Source of the DNA: Lindgomyces ingoldianus
Lineage: Eukaryota > Ascomycota > Dothideomycetes > Pleosporales > Lindgomycetaceae
NCBI RefSeq assembly: GCF_010093535.1
Contig: NW_022985226.1
Coordinates: 172,244-236,243, forward strand
Direction of reading: 5' to 3'
Length of the DNA: 64,000 bases
Shown here: piece after piece, positions 58,006 through 64,000 of the stretch
Position numbering within the stretch: the first letter of the stretch is position 1
Layout: the number at the start of each line of letters is the position of its first letter
Made by a program: the position numbers and the translations under genes
The notes under the pieces: generated by a model
The model's input: the letters and a program-made list of their open reading frames with translations, nothing else
Databases searched by the model: none
What the model was told of the DNA's origin: nothing

Positions 58006-59132
58006 TCATTGAGATGTTAGATCCACCACAATTTGGCCGTCTTGTCCAACGGCTTTTTCGACCTTTGTTCCGAATGCCCCGGTCAACTCTCTGAACTTCC
58101 CCAAAGCCCAGCGGTGGTCTGTGTCATGCTGCTCCAGCAGGTTGACTTGGAAGCGTTTGATGCAGCTTGGGAAAACCTGCAGCTTCTTCACCACCAATTT
58201 TCCCCTGTCTTCTTCTTCACTCTTCTCAACAGTGACCCTCCAAATAGCGGAAATGTTGTTCCGATACCTAGTATTTATCGCATAATCATCTACAAAGTCC
58301 CGCACCCGTAAATAATTAGCTTTTCTTTGTATACCTCCACGCCTTGTATATGATGGGAGGAGTGTCCGTGGATGATATCAACGCCACATTCGTCAATGAG
58401 GAAGTGTGCGAGGCTGCGAATGTTATTTGAGGGTGTCCAAGAGTAATTAGGTCCCCAATGGACGCTGAAGATCTTGAGGTCGGGTTGCGAGGCCGAGGAT
58501 GTAAGAAGAGATTTGAGGTGGTTGCGGGTTTTGGACGAGTAGTCGATGAGGTGAAAGTTGAGAACTGTACTCCAGTCGCTGGGGTGGTCAGAGACTGAAT
58601 ACACATGGACTGAGTACGTCTCATTGTCTTCTCCCTGCAGCTTCAGAATAGCTGGTCTGCACGCCTCATCACGGGTTTCCCCAGCACCAGCGAAAGCAAT
58701 ACCAGCATCCTTAAGTGTTCGGACGGTCTCTAGTAATCCTTCTTCCGAGTAGTCAAGCGTGTGGTTGTTCGCGAGGGAGGTATAGTGGATACCAGCTTCT
58801 TTCAAACATTGGATGTTCATAGGGTGCATGCGATAGTTAAAGACTTTATTGGGCCATGGTCTATGATGATTCGTAACTGATGTCTCGAGATTGATGAGGT
58901 TGAGATTGGCCGAGTGGAAGAGAGGTATGGTGTTACCCCACGGCGATTTGAACCCATAATCGCGCAGCTCAGGGTTAATGGCTACAAAGTGCGCAACATG
59001 TCGAGCGTCTTCAGGACAGCGCACATGGTTTGGGAGCAACTGGTCGATGAGGCGGCCGAGCATGACGTCACCAACGAAATTTAACTGGGAGCGCGTTGAA
59101 GGCATCGTGAAGGTGGCAGTGAGGACACTCAT
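58006..59132 (-). CDS. CapA-like (poly-gamma-glutamate capsule-type) protein with apparent frameshift
   Basis: From ATG 59,132 the frame encodes a protein of the PGA_cap/CapA metallophosphatase-like family: NFVGDVMLGR (about 19-28), SLANNHTLDY with EEGLLET, SVHWGPNYSW, and GHSSHHIQGVEVY. It then runs out at YGCGTL and a stop, while the next frame continues without a gap as DFVDDYA...DLTSQ to 58,006. In relatives YGCGDFVDDYA is continuous, so one base is missing in the G run at about 58,302-58,304. Corrected length would be about 375 residues. Family members bind metals and occur in bacteria and some fungi; the fungal role is not established. It may be a pseudogene or a sequencing error. Confidence 0.75.
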
Positions 59133-59946
59133 TCGAAGGGAGGACGATAGTTATCAGCTGTGATCCCTTGGAAATTGTGGCGACATGAGATGGCTACACC
59201 CTCGAACCCTAACCACACTCCCCGCCTCCTCCTCCTCCTCTTCCTCCTCTCTCTCCGCCCCAGCTTCCCAACATCTCTCCCATCGCGGCCCTCTCATCTC
59301 CTCTTCCATCACATATGGCTTATTCTCAATGCTTGTGAATTTCTGAAAGAGGAATAGCGCTTAGCATTAATGGGGATTATTCAGCTTCTGTAATTAATTA
59401 GAAAAGTGGGTCTCGTCGGCCAAGCTAATATAACCAAAATCGCCTGCCTCTATGCTCAAGTCGAGCGTGTATGCTGAGATGATGAAGGGCGCACTTCCCT
59501 CCATGTTATTCTTCCTGCACCTCGAGGCGACCATGATGGTGTTGTTGACGGTGCATTAACGTTTCCAATTGCTCTGGACTCTGGAGAGAAGGTACCAGGC
59601 ACGTGCCATGTAACTATCCATGGGCATGATGACTAAGCTACACGATGTCTCTCCACATCGAATAATTCCCCGAGCAGCATGCAATCATAGACTCGGTAGC
59701 CTCATGAAAGAAGTATAGGCGCCGCCCAAAAGTGCACTGAAGAAGGCCTAAAAGCGATCGGCCAGAGTGGCTACCAAACCGAGAAAGCTAGGGTTCCTAT
59801 CGTTAGAGTGGTGAGGGATGAGTTCAGGAAGATTTTCGGCGTTACTTTCTCCAAGGAAATCAACCTCAGTCAGTGGTATCAGAATGTAGAAATCAAAGCA
59901 GAGCTTAGAGTACTGGTTTGAGGTATGATGAAACCTGTGGTTTATT
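59133..59946. other. Intergenic region, no gene recognised
   Basis: Upstream region of the CapA-like gene. A pyrimidine-rich stretch occurs at about 59,205-59,300. No N-terminal extension of the synthetase relic could be followed into it. Confidence 0.5.
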
Positions 59947-61560
59947 GGATTGCACACCTTTCACCTTTCCTTAATTGACTCGATCCAGGGAAAGATCTCT
60001 GACTGTTACATTCTTCGACGTGAGACATTTCTTCGCTGTGTCCAGCCTATGAATCTAACGCGATTGATAGAAGCGCCTGCGATGCATGTCTGGGGCACTA
60101 TTCACATGTGGTTTCAAGAAAGGATTCAGGGCATGGGAGTCGAGGAATCGAGTTTCCTAGTGTTCTTGCCCTCCAAGTTACTAGAAGGGGAAAGGGAACA
60201 CATCGAGGGGCTTGATCCTGAGCTGCCCTGAGTGACCAAGGCGGGAGACAAAGATCTCGAAGTGCCCGTCGCCGTCTGCCCGACCGCTGAAGCGGTCATG
60301 TCCCGTACTACGCCAAGTGGATACGATCGTATAAGGACCTTCCCTTCCGTCTCAGCCAATGGAATTCGGTTCCTTGATGGGAAGCTAACCAAACCACACC
60401 GTTCCTGAAAGCAGGGGAGTTTTTATGGCAAGAAGGACACACCTTACTAAAGAGCTCGCTGCAGAAGAAGCGCTTCAAATCCTAGAACTCTACGCAGGTG
60501 TCTATGAGCAATTTCTGGCGGTTCCTGTAGTACGCGGGAGGAAGGCGGAGAACGATAAATTTGCTGGTGGCTACTGGACTTCAACTTGCGAGGCATATAT
60601 TTCAACAAATGACCGTGGGATCCAGGGCACGACTTCTCATGCTCTTGGCAAGAACTTCAGCAAGATGCCCGATATTACAGTTGATGATTCAGACAAAAAC
60701 AAAGTGTTTCTATGGCAGAGCTAGTGCTACGTTACTCTATATCTATGACCCTTTGCGCATACGATTCTCCATGATTGGATTTTGATACAGACACCGTGCC
60801 AATAAATCGGCAACGCATTAGGGGTTTGTCAACTTGAGTTATCGGTGCTATGGCCATGCTGCATGGAGGCGACGGAGGTCTCGGTCTTCCTCCTTAAGTA
60901 TCTAAAATCTAAGTGGTACTGATTCCTGTTGGGCTGATTGCATAGACGAGCTAAGAGCAGCGAGAGAGCCAGATGGCCCAAGTCACAGATTTGAGAGCTT
61001 GTTTGAAGAAGGTAAACGTTCCCGTCCATGTTAGTGATCACGAGGGATAGTGAGTATGATTTTGGTGCTCCGGTCTTTGCCTCCCTTTCTTTATTTCCTA
61101 ATGCTAACCATATCTTTGTGATAATACTCCCAGCTGCAAGTTCGCAGATTGGGATTTGAAAAGAGTACCCCTGCGCCTTGAATTTAATCTTATAGATGCC
61201 GCCACCTCAGTAGTGAGCTATATGCGCCGCGAAACTGGCGCTAAGGGGGCTATTTCTATTCACGAGCTCGCTACTCAAGTTCCTGGAATGCTTGAGACGA
61301 TACAACAGGAAATTTATAACAAGGCTAACGCGTCTTTTAAATCACACGGGCTGATTTTAGCTGACTGGGCTAAAGTCGTCCTGACATTAGACGCTCGAAA
61401 CGTCGTCTTAATTCCGTTCTGTGAGGAACCAAAGTGTGAGGAGCGAATCAAAGAGAATACAAAAGGTGAAGACGAGGTCTGACTGGGCGGCCGGAAGCAG
61501 TCAAACATGGTCATGAAGCGCCTGTGTATTCCTTTTGAACAGGTTCGTGCCTCCGCAGAC
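59947..61560 (+). pseudogene. Prolyl-tRNA synthetase paralogue, decayed
   Basis: The pieces follow the order of a eukaryotic/archaeal-type cytosolic ProRS. A segment with QERIQGMGVEES and EREHIEG (60,110-60,215) is followed by a stop and VTKAGDKDLEVPVAV. Then in a shifted frame come YYAKWIRSYKDLPFRL and FLWQEGHT (about 60,310-60,442), then [20 protein letters not shown] and [17 protein letters not shown] (60,450-60,670). After a gap the C-terminal part follows: VPLRLEF, YNKANASFKSHGL and LIPFCEEPKCEE (61,150-61,445), then KRLCIPFEQ (about 61,513-61,540). At least four frame breaks and stops exist, so it cannot make the enzyme. The essential ProRS gene must be elsewhere. Confidence 0.82.
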
Positions 61561-62234
61561 ATCTATCTCTCAGCTATAAATAGGACCGAAGTTGCTGACC
61601 GTGTTGTGTCCCATCTAGCCGGACGGCCTTGTGAAAGGCGAGGCGAAGTGCATGAATCCACTGTGTGGAATGGTCGCAAAGTCGTGGACGATGTTCGGTC
61701 GCAGTTACCAGCGGATGTATTCAAAGTGCTTGAGTTGTTTTTAGGGATCGCCGTCGATGTCGATGACAGACGCTTTGCTGAAGCGGAGAAAATCGACAGA
61801 ATAGGGAGCACGAAAGTAGACTGGAATGGAACTTCTGGGCTGTGCGTACAGGGCAGCGTTTAATTTCCACTCCCACTGCAACGAGGCAACTTTTGGCATA
61901 GAGCAAAGGCTAAGCGCAGGTGCACAAGACAGTGGTGCCAGACATTTCGAGATTATGTCAGATTGACTGGTGAAAGTTGCTCAAAATCAGGGTTAGAAAC
62001 AGCTAGCAATACTGCAACTTCTGTAACACTTAAAGTTACTCCATAGTGGCACTTGATGGATGAGTTTGCGCGCCATGAACCGTGGTTTCCGCCGTTCCAA
62101 GCACTCTGGAGAGTCAAGAGGCTTGGCATGACATTCTCCACAAAGCTTAACGGTCACCTCGTGCCCTGATCCATCCACGGTACCCCAAGCGCAATGCTCT
62201 GAATCCATGGAATAACAATAATCCACGGCCCCCA
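61561..62234. other. Intergenic region
   Basis: Between the synthetase relic and the convergent methyltransferase gene. Frames on both strands overlap and none has a family signature. The last ProRS residues (a C-terminal zinc-like segment and the final Tyr) are not recognisable here. Confidence 0.5.
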
Positions 62235-63089
62235 TCACACCCAACAAATCACCTGCACCTGCAAAATCCCAAACCACCCATCTACTTCCTCTGCCCAAGC
62301 CTTCAAATCCCTAACCATAGCTCCTACTTCCTCCTCGCTTGCCCCCAACCCTCTAAACTTCCCCCCCATGCCCGCGTTTTCAATCCTCCCCGACAACCCC
62401 TCACTAAACCGCCTCCGCTCCTCCATAGTCGCATACACAGTCGTTGCAGCTCCCTTCACCATCTTCTCTGGATCACACCCCGCCTCCCTCGCCCACGCCG
62501 GCAATAAGCATCCTGCACGATGCCCCAGCTCGTGAGGTGCGCTCATCGGATGTTGACGGTCGGTTTTAACGATCGTCAGATTATATAAATACTTATCCCA
62601 GAGCTGGAGACCCGGGAGGTACGGGTGCCAATGAAATGGAAGATCTGATTCCCTGCACGCGATAAACCCGCCAGGCTTACAAACTCTCTTCATCTCTCTC
62701 ATCGCCTTCACCGGCTCCGGGATATGTATGAGGACTTGACTTGTAAATACAACGTCGAACGTATCACTGGGATACTTGAGTCCATCAACGATGTTGCCGA
62801 GTTCGAATGTGACATTTGGGGGTGTGGGGGAGAGTTTGGAAAGATAGGAGCGGGCTTGGGAGAGCACTTCTTCCGTGAGGTCGATGCCTGTAACGGTTCC
62901 TTCAGGGACGTATTTGGCGAAGGAGGCGGATATGGATCCAGGGCCGCAGCCGACGTCGAGGATGCAGGACTTGGGAGAGAGGTGGGGGAGAACGAAGGCG
63001 CCCTCGACTTCGGCGGATCGGAGGGCGTGAGCTGCAGTTACGCAGGGGTGGTGGCCTTGAGCGTATGTTGATTTTTGATGGGCGCTCAT
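62235..63089 (-). CDS. Class I SAM-dependent methyltransferase
   Basis: Single-exon gene of 284 codons. I start at ATG 63,089 (MSAHQKSTYAQGHH); the frame is open far upstream but that part has no family resemblance. Motif I for S-adenosylmethionine is ILDVGCGPGSIS (43-54), followed by the acidic GIDLTEE, the NVTFELGNI motif, and FDVVFTSQVLIHI with a KPGGFIA strand, as in the Methyltransf_11/UbiE-type fold. It transfers a methyl group to an unknown small molecule, in the cytosol. Nothing suggests truncation. Confidence 0.9.
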   Translation of the reverse strand: MSAHQKSTYAQGHHPCVTAAHALRSAEVEGAFVLPHLSPKSCILDVGCGPGSISASFAKYVPEGTVTGIDLTEEVLSQARSYLSKLSPTPPNVTFELGNIVDGLKYPSDTFDVVFTSQVLIHIPEPVKAMREMKRVCKPGGFIACRESDLPFHWHPYLPGLQLWDKYLYNLTIVKTDRQHPMSAPHELGHRAGCLLPAWAREAGCDPEKMVKGAATTVYATMEERRRFSEGLSGRIENAGMGGKFRGLGASEEEVGAMVRDLKAWAEEVDGWFGILQVQVICWV

Positions 63090-64000
63090 GGTTTCGTAGT
63101 GGTAGAAGTGAGTTACCTTGGATATGAATTTAGGAGGAGTATCATTTAAACTACTATACTTAGGTAGAAAGCTGCAGGTGTGACGTATGCGGGGTAAGTA
63201 AGCTGTGCGGAAAGGAAAACTTGAATGGCAAAGAGATCCACTCTTCAACAACATTAAACATCGGTACTCGCGCTTTCGTGTGTCATCTCCGAACCCTCCG
63301 AAAAGTGGAGTATGACTCTCCCCTCTCGAGGGCCTAATCCACTCATATATCAATCGGATGCAATCTGTCCCCACAACTAAGTAAGCAGTATCTGGATGAT
63401 AGTAAGAGCACCCGCATATATGAGCATGAGGAATTTCTTGTCGGGGTGATGCTGGGACCCTTTCCTGCATAATTCTATCCTGCCAAAAAAAAACAATCAT
63501 TACACTTCAATGCGGTATTCCAAGAGCACCCATTCTAGACTTGAATCGCCTTCACCACCGTATGCCAAATCATCTAAGCCAAGTTTTCTAAGCGGAGTAG
63601 CCTCGCAACTGCTCCATCCTGCCACTATTGAGAAGAGAGGGTATATTGCCAGGACCCATGTTCAAACCAGAACTCATAGTTGTGGTTTAGGGAGGGTAGG
63701 GTCGGGCTACCATTGACTAGATTAACCCAATCGTGATCCGACCGCTCCAAACCCGAACCCATGACCGCTATCTGGAAGTTCAGAGACATTTTAAGTCCCA
63801 CCGTCTACGTGTTCATACTACACAGGAACTCCCACATTTTTCCGTTGCTTGGAGATCATTAGAGGCAAATCGCCCTCAAGATCTTCCCTTCCCCACCTAC
63901 CCTTCTCGTCGTGTCTAATCCTAGCATCTTTAAGTTCGCCTCCGAATTAGCTTCGACCTTATTCATTCTTGCCTTAAGCGCTGTGATCACGCCGTTTGTT
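63090..64000. other. Upstream region of the methyltransferase gene to window end
   Basis: No gene is supported. The minus-strand frame that continues upstream of the methyltransferase start is probably a chance opening. Nothing else was recognised up to the window edge. Confidence 0.5.

Noticed and set aside
58290..58320. An intron joining the two CapA frames
   Set aside because: The two frames overlap directly with no GT...AG segment between them; a one-base loss in a G run explains it better.
1..64000. CRISPR arrays, rRNA or tRNA genes, telomeric repeats
   Set aside because: None was recognised by eye on either strand; a tRNA scan would be needed to exclude tRNAs.

Overview
The window comes from a filamentous ascomycete fungus (Pezizomycotina). 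The evidence is short GT-AG introns (45-138 nt) with CTAAC-like branch points, fungal-specific families (Zn2Cys6 regulator, cutinase, DHA1-type MFS, GH28-like secreted protein), and a long AT-rich block whose repeats carry C-to-T changes mostly in CpA context, the signature of repeat-induced point mutation (RIP). I assign no genus.

Positions 1 to about 28,860 are a gene-free, RIP-degraded transposon island. Several elements can still be resolved by their ends and target-site duplications (TSDs). There is a Fot1/pogo-type DNA transposon family of about 1.87 kb: three copies, one split by two later insertions, plus a partial relative with different termini. There are three 1,104-bp fold-back derivatives of that family, which are almost complete palindromes. 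A Tc1/mariner element is nested in one Fot1 copy. Two Ty3/gypsy polyproteins are wrecked. Two solo LTRs of one roughly 290-bp family differ strongly in RIP load. A 405-bp element has 77-bp direct terminal repeats, and a third lone copy of that terminal repeat lies elsewhere. The insertions are layered, so their relative order can be read.

At about 28.86 kb base composition changes abruptly and genes begin. In order they are: a GH28-fold secreted protein that has lost the catalytic motifs (-); a peptidase S28 gene broken by frameshifts and by an 846-bp hAT-like insertion (+); a Zn2Cys6 transcription factor (+); an NTF2/SnoaL-like gene with an in-frame stop (-); a cytochrome P450 (-); an F-box/2EXR-like protein (+); a decayed pepsin-like aspartic protease (+); an NmrA/QorB-like oxidoreductase (-); a luciferase-domain (DUF5519-like) membrane protein (+); an MFS transporter (+); a cutinase (-); a CapA-like protein with an apparent one-base frameshift (-); a decayed paralogue of cytosolic prolyl-tRNA synthetase (+); and a class I methyltransferase (-).

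The gene half is therefore a mixture of intact accessory genes and relics: three to five of fourteen loci are broken. The intact and broken tailoring-type genes (regulator, SnoaL-like, P450, oxidoreductase, transporter, methyltransferase, aminoacyl-tRNA synthetase paralogue) resemble parts of a secondary-metabolite neighbourhood, but no backbone synthase is present, so that is only a suggestion. The most unusual structures are the fold-back Fot1 derivatives, the miniature 77-bp-LTR element and the dead prolyl-tRNA synthetase copy.
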